NCBI GenBank assembly: GCA_021741085.1
Contig: JAIOYM010000022.1
Location: 1-15,500 of the forward strand
Reading direction: 5' to 3'
Source: Rickettsiaceae bacterium
GTDB taxonomy: Bacteria > Pseudomonadota > Alphaproteobacteria > Rickettsiales > Rickettsiaceae
DNA: 15,500 nucleotides
Part shown: positions 5,530 to 14,249 of the stretch, piece by piece
Position numbering within the stretch: the first letter of the stretch is position 1
How the letters are laid out: every line of letters starts with the position of its first letter
Position numbers and translations under genes: made by a program
The notes under the pieces: model-generated
Seen by the model: only the letters and a program-made list of their open reading frames with translations
Databases searched by the model: none
Told to the model about the DNA's origin: nothing

Positions 5530-7949
5530 GATTCACTTTAGGTAGTATACAACAATTTGTTGCAGATAAACTTTCTTTGCCAGAAGTTACTTCTGGTTTG
5601 ATTAATTTGGGCATTGAAGTAGAAAAAATAATAAATAGGAAGGATGATTTAGCTGATTTTCTTGTTGCAGAAATTATAGCCACAGAACCTCATCCAAATG
5701 CTGATAGTTTAAAGTTATGTACGGTAGATAATGGTAAAGAAAAATTACAAATAGTATGTGGTGCAAAAAATGCAAGAGCGGGTATTAAGGTAGTGTTAGC
5801 GCCGATTGGAACAGTTATCCCAAACGGAAATTTCGCCATTAAAGCTTCTAAGATTAGGGGGGTAGACAGTAACGGAATGTTATGCTCTGCAAATGAACTA
5901 CTTATAAGCGATGAAGATGAGGGTATAATTGAGTTGCCTAATAGCTCTGTCAATGGTCAAGAAGCTCTTGTTGCTTTGGGTTTAAATGATGCTGCGATAG
6001 AGGTATCTATAACACCTAATAGGGGTGATTGTATTAGCGCTATGGGTCTTGCTCGAGATCTTGCTGCATTATATCCTGATAAAATTTTTCAAAAGCCGAA
6101 TATTCCAACTATTGAATATAGCGCTCAAAGACCAAAAATTGTGGCTAATATTTTAGCAGAAAATCATTGTAGTTTTTTTGCCTTATGCGAAATAGAAAAT
6201 ATTCAAAATAAACATAGTCCTGATTGGTTAAAGCATTTTTTAGCAAATGTTGGCATTAAATCTATTTCATTGGTTGTAGATATAGCTAATTATATAGCGC
6301 ATGTTTTTGGCCAACCTTTACATGTGTATGATAGAGATGCTCTTGAAGGAGGGTTATCTGTTTCTTATCCTAGCGAAGGAGAAGACTTTATTGGTCTTGA
6401 TGACAAAATCTATAAATTATCAGCAACTGATTTAGTAGTAAAAGATAATAACTCAGCTAAGGCTTTAGCCGGTATATTAGGTGCAAAAGAAAGTTCTTGT
6501 AATGAGAATACCAAAAATATAGTAATTGAAGCGGCTGTATTTGATAAAGTTGCAATCGCCAGAACTGGTCGCCGGTTGAAAATAGATAGTCATGCTAGAT
6601 ATCGCTTTGAAAGATCTATAGATCAAGAATTTGCCCTACAGGCATTGATTTTGGCAGTAAGTATGCTTTCAGAATATGCTGGTGGTAAAGTTTTGCAGCC
6701 CACTATTATTCAATCAAAACAATATTTTCCAAAAACTATTAAATTAGAATTCAGTTTTATCGATAAAAAGCTAGGTTTTAAAATAGCTAAAGAGCTTATA
6801 ACTGAAATTTTAACCAATTTAGGTTTCGTATTTACGGAAAAAAAAGATGATTATTTGTTACTAGTGATTCCATCATGGCGAGCTGATATAAATATCACAG
6901 AAGATATTGTAGAAGAGATAGCAAGGGTTTATGGCTATAATAATATACCTAATGCTAGCTTACCTCCTTTGAATGATAGAGTTGAGGTTAAGGCTATGTT
7001 GTCACCGAAGCAACGGATGCTAAAAGATAGTCGTAGAATTATTGCAAGTATTGGATATCATGAAATTTTATCTTGGTCCTTTATGGATAGTAAGGCCGTA
7101 CCGCTTTTCTCTAGACTTGTTGAAGAGTTATATTTAGATAACCCTATCAGTCAAGAATTAAACTATATGCGTCCAACTATTTTACCTAATATGTTGAAAA
7201 TTGCTGAGCAGAATATAGCAAGATCACAAACCGATGTTTCGCTTTTTGAAATTGGCCCTGTGTTTGAATATAACAATGACAAAAAGCAAATATTAGAATC
7301 TTCTCATATATCTGGTTTAAGAATTGGTGTAAAAAATGAAAAGAATTGGCAATATAAGGAGCAAAAATACGATTTCTTTGATATTAAAGCTGATATTCAA
7401 AATTTATTTCAAGAATTGGGTTTTAATTTGGCTCAATGTCAACTTGATCGCCAGACACCAAATTATTACCATCCATCACGCTCCGCTAGGTTAAGATTAG
7501 GATCTAATGTACTAGGCTTTATTGGGCAATTGCACCCTAAAATTGGCAAATTTTACGATATCAAAGATAATATTTTTGCTTTCGAGTTGAATGCCGATAA
7601 TTTGCCGCAACCAAAGCTCAAATACGGTAAAAAGTCAGAATTAAAACTTTCTAATTACCAAGAAGTGGATAGAGATTTTGCTTTTATAATAAATAAGAAT
7701 CAAGCCGTTGGTGATGTAATAGCTGCTATCAGTAAAATTGATAAAAAACTTATTACGGATATTAAATTATTCGATTTGTATGAAGGCCAAGCCATAATGG
7801 ATGGAATGAAATCCATGGCTTTTGCAGTTACTCTTCAAAGTTTAGAAGGAACCTTATCAAATGAAACAATAAATGAAATATCGGATAAAATTATTAATTT
7901 TATGAAAACCAATTATGGCGCAATCTTGCGTGACCAAAAATATGTTTGA
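5526..7949 (+). CDS. pheT: Phenylalanyl-tRNA synthetase beta subunit
   Basis: Beta subunit of PheRS: binds tRNA-Phe and edits mischarged Tyr-tRNA-Phe. The start at 5526 yields MRFTLGSIQQFVADKL, the normal N-terminus, and 807 residues, the full bacterial length; the open frame extends 30 nt upstream to a TTG inside pheS, rejected because of the AGGAGG site and the ATGA overlap. Domains in order: B1, the tRNA-binding OB fold (about 40-150, with PHPNADSLKLCTVDNG and VCGAKNARAG), the B3/B4 editing domain (about 200-375, with VVDIANYI and the HARYRFERSID region), B5 (about 400-475, ending PSWRADINITEDIVEEIARVYG), the catalytic-like core (to about 680), and a C-terminal FDX-ACB anticodon-binding fold (NYQEVDRDFAFII onward). 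No frameshift or truncation was seen. Forms one operon with pheS. Confidence 0.96.
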   Translation: MRFTLGSIQQFVADKLSLPEVTSGLINLGIEVEKIINRKDDLADFLVAEIIATEPHPNADSLKLCTVDNGKEKLQIVCGAKNARAGIKVVLAPIGTVIPNGNFAIKASKIRGVDSNGMLCSANELLISDEDEGIIELPNSSVNGQEALVALGLNDAAIEVSITPNRGDCISAMGLARDLAALYPDKIFQKPNIPTIEYSAQRPKIVANILAENHCSFFALCEIENIQNKHSPDWLKHFLANVGIKSISLVVDIANYIAHVFGQPLHVYDRDALEGGLSVSYPSEGEDFIGLDDKIYKLSATDLVVKDNNSAKALAGILGAKESSCNENTKNIVIEAAVFDKVAIARTGRRLKIDSHARYRFERSIDQEFALQALILAVSMLSEYAGGKVLQPTIIQSKQYFPKTIKLEFSFIDKKLGFKIAKELITEILTNLGFVFTEKKDDYLLLVIPSWRADINITEDIVEEIARVYGYNNIPNASLPPLNDRVEVKAMLSPKQRMLKDSRRIIASIGYHEILSWSFMDSKAVPLFSRLVEELYLDNPISQELNYMRPTILPNMLKIAEQNIARSQTDVSLFEIGPVFEYNNDKKQILESSHISGLRIGVKNEKNWQYKEQKYDFFDIKADIQNLFQELGFNLAQCQLDRQTPNYYHPSRSARLRLGSNVLGFIGQLHPKIGKFYDIKDNIFAFELNADNLPQPKLKYGKKSELKLSNYQEVDRDFAFIINKNQAVGDVIAAISKIDKKLITDIKLFDLYEGQAIMDGMKSMAFAVTLQSLEGTLSNETINEISDKIINFMKTNYGAILRDQKYV

Positions 7950-8026
7950 TTTTTAGTACTTAATTCTTGATATTTAACATGAGAGTAAAATGCAAAAAAG
8001 AATAACCCTTGCCGACTATTTTGCTA

Positions 8027-8032
8027 TATAAT
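8027..8032 (+). promoter_or_regulatory. Candidate -10 element for the cycM-tmk-polA unit
   Basis: A perfect TATAAT lies 28 nt before the cycM ATG in the 111-bp spacer after pheT, but the -35 region is poor at 17-18 bp. A 6-bp inverted repeat (GCAAAA 7992-7997, TTTTGC 8019-8024) overlaps it. It would drive cycM and probably tmk and polA; read-through from pheT is also possible. Confidence 0.4.
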
Positions 8033-8060
8033 CAGTCTAGATATCAATAATAATTGATTT

Positions 8061-8588
8061 ATGTCGAATTTAGAATGGAATAAAATAGCGGCTTCATTTT
8101 TATTAACGGCTTTGGTTATAATGCTTGCAGGCAATATAGCTGATATATTATATAGGCCTAATTTACCAGCCGAACATAGAGGTTTTGAGGTTGCAGTGAG
8201 TGATGTTGCCGCCTCTCAGAGTGGAGCGCAGGCCTCAGCCCCTGAAGCACCAATTGATATAAAAGCTCTAATGGCTAAGGCTTCTGCTCAAGCTGGCTCT
8301 CTTTTAGCAAAAAAATGTATAGCTTGCCATTCTTTAGACAAAGGTGGACCTAACAAAGTTGGGCCACATTTATGGGGAGTTGTTCAAAGAGCAAAAGCTT
8401 CTATATCGGATTATAAATATTCAGCCGCTTTATCAGGTAAAGGTGGAGTTTGGGATATAGAGGATCTTGCGGCATTCCTACATAAACCATCAGCTTATGC
8501 TCCTGGCACTAAAATGGGTTTTATGGGTTTTGCTAAACCAGAAGATATAGCAAATGTTATTGCTTATCTTGAGACATTAAAAGATTAA
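8061..8588 (+). CDS. cycM: Membrane-anchored cytochrome c (CycM type)
   Basis: A 175-residue class I c-type cytochrome that carries electrons from the bc1 complex to the aa3 oxidase in alphaproteobacterial respiration. An N-terminal uncleaved membrane anchor (about residues 10-30, FLLTALVIMLAGNIADILY) is followed by an Ala/Ser/Glu-rich linker and then the haem domain in the periplasm. The haem c attachment motif is C86-I-A-C89-H90. The typical KGGPNKVGPHLWGVV follows, and the axial Met is Met152 in PGTKMGFMGF. The C-terminal helix AKPEDIANVIAYLETL closes the fold. Anchor plus haem domain is the CycM / cytochrome c552 arrangement known from Rickettsia and Bradyrhizobium. No Shine-Dalgarno sequence precedes the ATG. 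The tmk gene starts one base after its stop codon. Confidence 0.93.
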   Translation: MSNLEWNKIAASFLLTALVIMLAGNIADILYRPNLPAEHRGFEVAVSDVAASQSGAQASAPEAPIDIKALMAKASAQAGSLLAKKCIACHSLDKGGPNKVGPHLWGVVQRAKASISDYKYSAALSGKGGVWDIEDLAAFLHKPSAYAPGTKMGFMGFAKPEDIANVIAYLETLKD

Positions 8589-8589
8589 T

Positions 8590-9204
8590 ATGCTAGCAAA
8601 TAAATTTATTACCTTTGAAGGTATAGATGGCTCAGGTAAAACCACTCAAATAAAATTATTGGAACAATGGTTTGTAGAAAATGGCCATCAGTTTTTTTCT
8701 ACGAGAGAACCAGGCGGAGGGAAAATTGGTGAAAAAGTCAGACAAATATTAAAAGAAGAAGATATTAATGATGGTATTACTAATTTGATACTAATTATTG
8801 CAGGAAGACGCGATAATATAGAAAATATCATCAAACCAAACTTAGCTAAAGGATCTTGTGTTATTTGTGATAGGTTCATAGATTCTACCATAGCTTATCA
8901 GAATATATTGGACAATATTCCTCAAGAATTAATTTTGGAACTACATAAATTGTTGGATATGTCTTTTTGGCCGGATATTACTTTTTTTCTTGACGTTGAT
9001 CCTGCTGTTGCTAAAAATCGTATTAATGCAAGGATGCATTCTGACTATGCTAAAAATGATGATTTAGCTTTAGAATTAAAGCAAAAACTTAGACAAAGCT
9101 TTTTAAAGCTAACAGCTGAATATCCTCAAAGGATAAAAATCATTGATGCGAATAATTCGCCAGAAAAAATTCACCAGCAGATAGTTAAATATCTGGTATC
9201 CTAG
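8590..9204 (+). CDS. tmk: Thymidylate kinase
   Basis: Phosphorylates dTMP to dTDP with ATP, the step that leads to dTTP. The 204-residue protein has the P-loop FEGIDGSGKTTQ (residues 9-20, Lys17), the TREPGGGKIGE substrate loop (about 38-48), and the D94-R-F-I-D-S-T-I-A-Y-Q motif that binds the thymidine base and the Mg2+. The mobile LID region is RINARMHSDYAKND, with Arg residues consistent with a bacterial enzyme. Length is normal. Its ATG sits in a TAATATG junction with cycM, so translation probably re-initiates after the cytochrome; the strange pairing of a cytochrome with a nucleotide kinase is best read as simple operon packing. polA follows after 40 nt with no terminator visible. Confidence 0.95.
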   Translation: MLANKFITFEGIDGSGKTTQIKLLEQWFVENGHQFFSTREPGGGKIGEKVRQILKEEDINDGITNLILIIAGRRDNIENIIKPNLAKGSCVICDRFIDSTIAYQNILDNIPQELILELHKLLDMSFWPDITFFLDVDPAVAKNRINARMHSDYAKNDDLALELKQKLRQSFLKLTAEYPQRIKIIDANNSPEKIHQQIVKYLVS

Positions 9205-9244
9205 ATAATTAATCAATATTTTTAAATAAAAATTACACCTCTAT

Positions 9245-11818
9245 ATGAAAGACGATATTTTAATAATTGACGCTTATGGCTTTGTATTTAGAGCATTTTA
9301 CATTCAGCCACGTTTAACCACGCAAGAAGGTTTGCCAGTAAGTGCTTTATATGGGTTTACATCTATGATAATAAAATTATTAAATGATTTTGAAACCCGT
9401 AATGTAGTGGTTGTGTTTGACGGTGGTGGAAAAAATTTTCGTCATGCGCTCTATCCAGAATATAAAGCCCACCGCCCCGAATTACCAGAAGATTTAAAGG
9501 TGCAGCTTCCCTTAGTTCGTCAAGTAGCAGAAAGTTTGAACTTAAGCATATTGGAAAAAGTTGGCGTTGAAGCGGATGACATAATAGCCACAGTAGCAAA
9601 AATGGCAGCCTCACAAGCTAGGCCAGCTATAGTTGTTTCTGCTGATAAAGATCTATTTCAGCTTATTGATGGTGAAATTAAATTATACGATCCTGTAAAT
9701 AATAAATTTGTAAGCGACGCTGATGTAATTACCAAATTTGGTGTAAAACCTTCTCAAGTTAGAGATTATTTAGCAATTGTAGGTGACAAATCAGATAATA
9801 TACCTGGGGTAAACGGTATCGGAGCTAAAGGTGCTGCAGATTTGTTAACGCAATACGGGAGTCTTGCAAATATTTTTGAAAAAATTGATGTGGTAGAAAC
9901 ACCTAAAAGACGGGAGTTTCTTATTCAGAACAGGGATTTAGCTATGCTTTCTTGGGAATTAGTAGGACTTAGAGATATAGATATTGATATTAATTTGGAA
10001 AGCTTCTCTTGGCAGCCACCAGAAAAAGATATAATTAATAGCTTTGTAAAGCAATATGGTTTTAAATCTCTAGTTCCAAGAATAGAGAAATTATGTGGTT
10101 TCAGTTTGCAAGAAGAGAAAGAAGTGAATTTAAATCAAATTTCAGAAATTACAGATGAGCAAAATTTATCCACAACATTAAAAAATGCCTTAGATACTGG
10201 CTACATCTCTTTGTTGATAGAAGCTGATAAGATATATTTTACAACAAATAGCTTGGAAGCTTATTCTATAACTTTCAGCAATTCTTTAAGTAAGGACTTA
10301 CTTACCCAATTTATAAACTTTATAGACGACGATAGTATAATAAAAATTACTTATAATTTAAAAAATTCGTTGCATATTTTGGCAGATAAAGCCTTGTCAA
10401 TAAAGCATTATGAGGGGTTCAATGATTTAATGCTAATGTATTATTTGCATTCCAAGACGGCTGTTACCAACATAACTTTAAATGACATAAGCTACAATCT
10501 TCTTGGGCAAGATATTTTTAATCATCAAAAAATATTTTATTTTCATAGATTATTTCAAGACATGCAACAGGCTTTGCTAAAAGAAGCCTTGCTCCATGTT
10601 TATTGTGATTTAGATTTACCTATTTTGAGTATATTATACGACATAGAAGCAAAAGGTATAAAAATAGACGCTAAAGTTTTAGGTAATTTGTCTAATGAAT
10701 ATAATGCAAATATTAAGCTTTTAGAACAGCAAATATTTGCGGTCTGTGGCAAACATTTTAACATAGCTTCGCCCAAACAATTAGGTGAAGTGTTATTTGA
10801 GTGGCTTAGTCTTCCGGGTGGAAAAATTTCCGCCAAATCTAAAACTTACTCTACTGATGTAGAAACTTTGGAAAAATTAAGCGAAATGGGCTTTGAAGGA
10901 GCAGATCTTTTGCTGCAGTGGAGAAGATTGAACAAGCTTGTGGGTACATATATATTGCCGCTATTAGAAAAAGCTTTAAATGATACAGATAGAATACATA
11001 CAACTTTATTGCAAACCTCTACTTTAACTGCCAGACTTAGCTCTATGGAGCCTAATTTGCAAAATATACCTATAAAAACACCGGAAGGCAGTAAGATTCG
11101 CAAAGCCTTTATCGTAGATTCTGGCAATAAACTTATATCAGCAGATTATTCACAGATAGAGTTGCGTATTTTAAGTCACATGGCTGCTGTTCCTATGTTA
11201 AAGGAGGCTTTTGCAAAAAAACAAGATGTTCATGCTATAACTGCCTGTGAAATATTTCATACATCTTTAGACAAAGTTACTCCTGAACAAAGGCGTAGTG
11301 CAAAGACTATAAATTTTGGCATTATCTATGGAATTAGTGCTTTTGGACTTGCTAAACAATTAAAAATTTCGAATAAAGAAGCCAAGGATTATATAGATCT
11401 ATATTTTAGGCGTTATCCTGAAATCTTACAATATATGCAAACTACAAAAGAGCTTGCAGCCAAAAATGGTTATGTTAAAACAATATCCGGTAGAAAATGC
11501 GCCATACTAAATATTAATGCTGCTAATAATCAGTTGAAAATGTTGGCGGAACGTACAGCAATTAATGCTCCAATACAAGGTAGTGCCGCCGACATAATGC
11601 GCCTTTCTATGATTGCTGTAAAAAAAGCTCTTTTGAATGGTAATTTTAAAACTAAAATCATTCTCCAAATACACGATGAACTTCTTTTTGAAGCTCCCCA
11701 GGACGAGGTGGAAAAAGTAATATTAGTTATAAAACACGCTATGGAAAATGCTATACATATTTCTATACCACTTACAATAAATATATCTGCCTCTGATAAT
11801 TGGTATGAATGTAAGTAG
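9245..11818 (+). CDS. polA: DNA polymerase I, proofreading domain eroded
   Basis: Fills gaps and removes RNA primers during lagging-strand synthesis and repair. The 857-residue protein has three parts. Residues 1-about 290 are the 5'-3' exonuclease (ILIIDAYGFVFRAF, VFDGGGKNFRHALYPEYKAHR, EADDIIAT, SADKDLFQL, VGDKSDNIPGV). Residues about 300-470 occupy the 3'-5' exonuclease position, but the DTE signature reads I-E-A (325-327), and NLKYD reads NLKNS, so key metal ligands are missing. Residues about 480-857 are the polymerase: TARLSSMEPNLQNIP, motif A DYSQIELRI (Asp634), motif B with KTINFGIIYG, which keeps the Phe that disfavours dideoxynucleotides, and motif C H810-D811-E812. The enzyme should polymerise and degrade 5' flaps but is unlikely to proofread, as reported for other Rickettsiales. 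No Shine-Dalgarno sequence is seen. It converges on the MFS gene. Confidence 0.96.
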   Translation: MKDDILIIDAYGFVFRAFYIQPRLTTQEGLPVSALYGFTSMIIKLLNDFETRNVVVVFDGGGKNFRHALYPEYKAHRPELPEDLKVQLPLVRQVAESLNLSILEKVGVEADDIIATVAKMAASQARPAIVVSADKDLFQLIDGEIKLYDPVNNKFVSDADVITKFGVKPSQVRDYLAIVGDKSDNIPGVNGIGAKGAADLLTQYGSLANIFEKIDVVETPKRREFLIQNRDLAMLSWELVGLRDIDIDINLESFSWQPPEKDIINSFVKQYGFKSLVPRIEKLCGFSLQEEKEVNLNQISEITDEQNLSTTLKNALDTGYISLLIEADKIYFTTNSLEAYSITFSNSLSKDLLTQFINFIDDDSIIKITYNLKNSLHILADKALSIKHYEGFNDLMLMYYLHSKTAVTNITLNDISYNLLGQDIFNHQKIFYFHRLFQDMQQALLKEALLHVYCDLDLPILSILYDIEAKGIKIDAKVLGNLSNEYNANIKLLEQQIFAVCGKHFNIASPKQLGEVLFEWLSLPGGKISAKSKTYSTDVETLEKLSEMGFEGADLLLQWRRLNKLVGTYILPLLEKALNDTDRIHTTLLQTSTLTARLSSMEPNLQNIPIKTPEGSKIRKAFIVDSGNKLISADYSQIELRILSHMAAVPMLKEAFAKKQDVHAITACEIFHTSLDKVTPEQRRSAKTINFGIIYGISAFGLAKQLKISNKEAKDYIDLYFRRYPEILQYMQTTKELAAKNGYVKTISGRKCAILNINAANNQLKMLAERTAINAPIQGSAADIMRLSMIAVKKALLNGNFKTKIILQIHDELLFEAPQDEVEKVILVIKHAMENAIHISIPLTINISASDNWYECK

Positions 11819-11825
11819 ATTAACA

Positions 11826-12050
11826 CTAGCTCAAGACGCTAGAAATAATTTGATTTCTGCGCTAAAGATTTAGGCTCTTTGCGTATTCTATTCTATTATT
11901 GCAGCCCCTCATTGAGGTTAAATATTATTATGTCATCACATCCTGTTATTTAGACAAAGAGCGCATGCGCTCATCCCACGCTTGTTATCGCTGGAAAGTT
12001 ATAGAATATTATTTCTATCCGCCTAGTGGCTCCAGCGCTAGCGAAATACA
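11826..12050. repeat. Palindrome-rich spacer element between polA and the MFS gene
   Basis: The 239-bp gap between two convergent genes is locally GC-richer than its surroundings and packed with symmetry. A perfect 14-bp palindrome GAGCGCATGCGCTC lies at 11959-11972. CGCTGGA (11989-11995) pairs with TCCAGCG (12031-12037) around an inner hairpin ATAGAA/TTCTAT (12001-12006, 12013-12018). CCTCA-T-TGAGG lies near 11906-11916. Near both edges CGCTAG is followed by an AGAAAT/ATTTCT-like hairpin (11837-11858 and 12036-12054), as an imperfect direct repeat. A 64-codon ORF crosses it but resembles nothing known. It may be a rickettsial-type palindromic repeat, a structured RNA, or a bidirectional terminator region; sequence alone does not decide. 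Confidence 0.4.
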
Positions 12051-12057
12051 ATTTCTT

Positions 12058-13263
12058 TTAAATTTCACTACACATAATCTTGTTAAAGATTAGCATAAAA
12101 CAAGCTAGTACTAGAAAATATATTGGCATAGTTATTAGTGAACCATTGTGCAAAGCGCCCATTATAAAAGTAAATAGCGAAGTAAAAAAATAATAAAAAC
12201 ATCCAAAAATACTCGATGCCCTGCCAGTTATATCTCTATAGTCTTGTAGGGCTAATGTTAGAGCATTGCTTGATGTCATGCAGATTCCAAGATTTATCAT
12301 CATCTGACTTGATATCGTTACACCAATTAAAAAATTTAAAGGTAATTTTACTACATAGCTATGCGCTAGAATAAAAATACTGAAAATTATACTAAATAAT
12401 AAAATTATATTTATTCCGTAAGTCATTATAGCTTTCGAACTATAAGCTTTCTTATGTAATTTTTTAGATATAAATCCTCCCAACATAATACTTGCAGCGA
12501 TTGCAACAAAACTTAGCCCATACTCGCTTGAAGAAAGTCCTAAAGTTTTCATTAAATAAAACGGCCCTTCCGCACAGTAACTAAATACCAAACCATTGCA
12601 TATTGCTACTATAAAACCTAGTCCTATCACTTTAAAGTCTTTGGAGATTCTTAAAGCTACTTTAAGTAAAGAAGATGCTCTCGAATCCCTTCGGAATTTA
12701 TTAGTTTCTGGTAATTTTATTACCACCAAAATTATAAAAATTACTGCAAAAATTATTAAGAATAGGAATATATTATTCCAAGCAAAATTTTGTGCAATAT
12801 TACCTCCAATAATGGGTCCAATGGCAGGAAATATAGCCAATGCAGTACTTACTGTAGCATAAACTTTGGCTAACTCACTTCCTAAAAAAGCATCTCGGGT
12901 AATAGATTGACCCAAAACACTTCCTATACTTCCCCCAAAAGATTGGACAAAACGACATAACATTAGTGTTTGAATGTCACTGCTAAAGTAGCAACCTATA
13001 CATCCCATTATATAAATGCTTAAACCATATATAACACAAGGCTTTCTACCAATTTTATCTGACAAATTACCCCAAAATAATATGCCAAAAGTAAAGCCTA
13101 TCAAATAAATAGTTAATGTATGCTCTACCATAGACTCTGAAGTTCTTAAATCAACAGCTATATCAGGTAAAGATGGAATATAAATCGTCTCAGACAAAGT
13201 TGAAAGACCAGCCAATAATACAATAAGCCAGATTGGCGGTAACTTTGATAAAGTTTCTGTCAT
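12058..13263 (-). CDS. MFS transporter, Bcr/CflA-like
   Basis: A 401-residue inner-membrane protein with about 12 hydrophobic helices, the standard size for the Bcr/CflA branch of the major facilitator superfamily (proton-driven drug and small-molecule exporters). The first helix (about 11-28) is followed by IPSLPDIAVDLRTS, which matches the loop seen in Bcr/CflA proteins. Motif A, GNLSDKIGRKP (65-75), lies between helices 2 and 3 and is intact. A central loop with charged residues (about 190-203) splits the two six-helix halves. The substrate cannot be read from sequence; in intracellular bacteria, such proteins often move metabolites, not drugs. The ATG overlaps the rsmA stop (ATGA), with no separate Shine-Dalgarno sequence, so it is translationally coupled to rsmA. 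The stop lies at the edge of the palindromic spacer. Confidence 0.9.
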   Translation of the reverse strand: MTETLSKLPPIWLIVLLAGLSTLSETIYIPSLPDIAVDLRTSESMVEHTLTIYLIGFTFGILFWGNLSDKIGRKPCVIYGLSIYIMGCIGCYFSSDIQTLMLCRFVQSFGGSIGSVLGQSITRDAFLGSELAKVYATVSTALAIFPAIGPIIGGNIAQNFAWNNIFLFLIIFAVIFIILVVIKLPETNKFRRDSRASSLLKVALRISKDFKVIGLGFIVAICNGLVFSYCAEGPFYLMKTLGLSSSEYGLSFVAIAASIMLGGFISKKLHKKAYSSKAIMTYGINIILLFSIIFSIFILAHSYVVKLPLNFLIGVTISSQMMINLGICMTSSNALTLALQDYRDITGRASSIFGCFYYFFTSLFTFIMGALHNGSLITMPIYFLVLACFMLIFNKIMCSEI

Positions 13264-14066
13264 AATATTTTTGTAGCGTTGGCTAAATTAACGTAATCCT
13301 GTACTTTTAAATTCTCAGCTCTAAAACTAGAATCTATGGCTAAATTTTTCAGTATTTGTTCTATATCGGGAGTTAGCAATTTTAAAGAGGATTTAAGCAT
13401 TTTACGCCTCTGACTAAATGCAAAATGGGTTACAACCTTAATAGCTTTATATAAAGCTACATCTGGCAACTGTTCAGGAGTTTTTGGCTTCACATGAACT
13501 ATACTAGAATATACTTTGGGTGCGGGTACAAAAGATCCGGGTTTCACATCAAACATTTTTTTAGCATTTGCAATACACTGAACCAGAACAGCTAATCTAC
13601 CATATTGCTTGTTATCACTAGCTGCACAAATTCTTGTTACCACCTCTTTTTGTAGCATTAATATTAATTCGTCGATTATGTCGGCATGATCTAGCCAATC
13701 TACTAGCAATCTTGTTCCTATGTTATAAGGTAAATTAGATATAATAGTAATCTTTTTATCTTTATCTCTTGTTAAGCCCCTCAAGTCAATTTTGCTGGCA
13801 TCGCCTAGAATAATTTCTAAATTTGAATGATTTTGTACCAAATACTCTAAATGCGGCAAGAAGCGTTCATCTTTTTCAATAACTATTAATTTCTTGGGTT
13901 GCGCTGAAAGTATCGCTTGAGTTAATTTAGCTGGACCCGGCCCTACTTCGAGAACTATCTTATCTTTAATATCATCTGCAACAGAAACTATTTTAGAACA
14001 TATAGCTGGATCTAATAAAAAATTTTGCCCCAGATTTTTATCTGGTTTTGGAATTTGTAATTCCAT
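13260..14066 (-). CDS. rsmA: 16S rRNA dimethyladenosine transferase
   Basis: Transfers four methyl groups from S-adenosylmethionine to two adjacent adenosines (A1518, A1519 in E. coli numbering) in the 3' hairpin of 16S rRNA, a late step in small-subunit assembly; also known as KsgA. The 268-residue product has the family N-terminus NLGQNFLLDP (11-20), SAM motif I VLEVGPGPAKLT (38-49), the acidic ribose-binding IEKDERF, GDASKIDL, and the catalytic NLPYNIGTRL (111-120). The C-terminal FSQRRKMLKSSLK and the small helical domain are complete. No Shine-Dalgarno sequence precedes the ATG, which lies 45 nt after the CCA of tRNA-Leu(UAA); the mRNA leader may be created by tRNA 3' processing. It overlaps the MFS gene by 4 nt. 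Confidence 0.96.
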   Translation of the reverse strand: MELQIPKPDKNLGQNFLLDPAICSKIVSVADDIKDKIVLEVGPGPAKLTQAILSAQPKKLIVIEKDERFLPHLEYLVQNHSNLEIILGDASKIDLRGLTRDKDKKITIISNLPYNIGTRLLVDWLDHADIIDELILMLQKEVVTRICAASDNKQYGRLAVLVQCIANAKKMFDVKPGSFVPAPKVYSSIVHVKPKTPEQLPDVALYKAIKVVTHFAFSQRRKMLKSSLKLLTPDIEQILKNLAIDSSFRAENLKVQDYVNLANATKIL

Positions 14067-14111
14067 GATATAAATTTACTTGATTTGAATAAAAGGATGA
14101 ATATCAAAATT

Positions 14112-14197
14112 TGGTACCCCCAGCCGGACTTGAACCGGCAAGGACCGAAGTCCCACGGATTTTAAGTCCGTTATGTCTACCATTCCATCACGGGGGC
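14112..14197 (-). tRNA. tRNA-Leu (anticodon TAA), CCA encoded
   Basis: From 14197 on the minus strand, GCCCCCG pairs with TGGGGGT, including a G1-U72 wobble that is also present in E. coli tRNA-Leu(UAA). Discriminator A (14115) and CCA (14114-14112) are encoded. The D-loop has ATGGTAGAC, the stem ACGGA/TCCGT encloses CTTAAAA (anticodon TAA, reads UUA/UUG), the variable arm GGGACTTCGGTCC has a stable UUCG loop, and the T-loop is TTCAAGT. At 86 nt, it is a complete class II tRNA. UUA is the main leucine codon in AT-rich genomes. Confidence 0.97.
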
Positions 14198-14220
14198 TTA
14201 AAAGCTTTTAGTAGCAACTA

Positions 14221-14249
14221 ATAATGCTCTAAAAATAAAGTCATGTAAA
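14221..14249 (-). promoter_or_regulatory. Probable promoter of tRNA-Leu(UAA)-rsmA-MFS
   Basis: On the minus strand TTTACA (14244-14249), a 17-bp spacer and CATTAT (14221-14226) precede the tRNA, predicting a start roughly 15-20 nt before its 5' end. The -35 box lies inside the inverted repeat at 14242-14264, so termination of the upstream gene and initiation here would share DNA. Confidence 0.5.

Noticed and set aside
11899..12093. A 64-codon rightward ORF in the polA-MFS spacer
   Set aside because: It spans palindromes, overlaps the MFS 3' end in antisense, has no ribosome-binding site, and its frame is better explained by the GC-rich repeat element.
14112..14197. G1-U72 wobble at the end of the tRNA-Leu(UAA) acceptor stem as a sign of decay
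   Set aside because: The same G1-U72 pair occurs in E. coli tRNA-Leu(UAA), and the rest of the molecule is intact.
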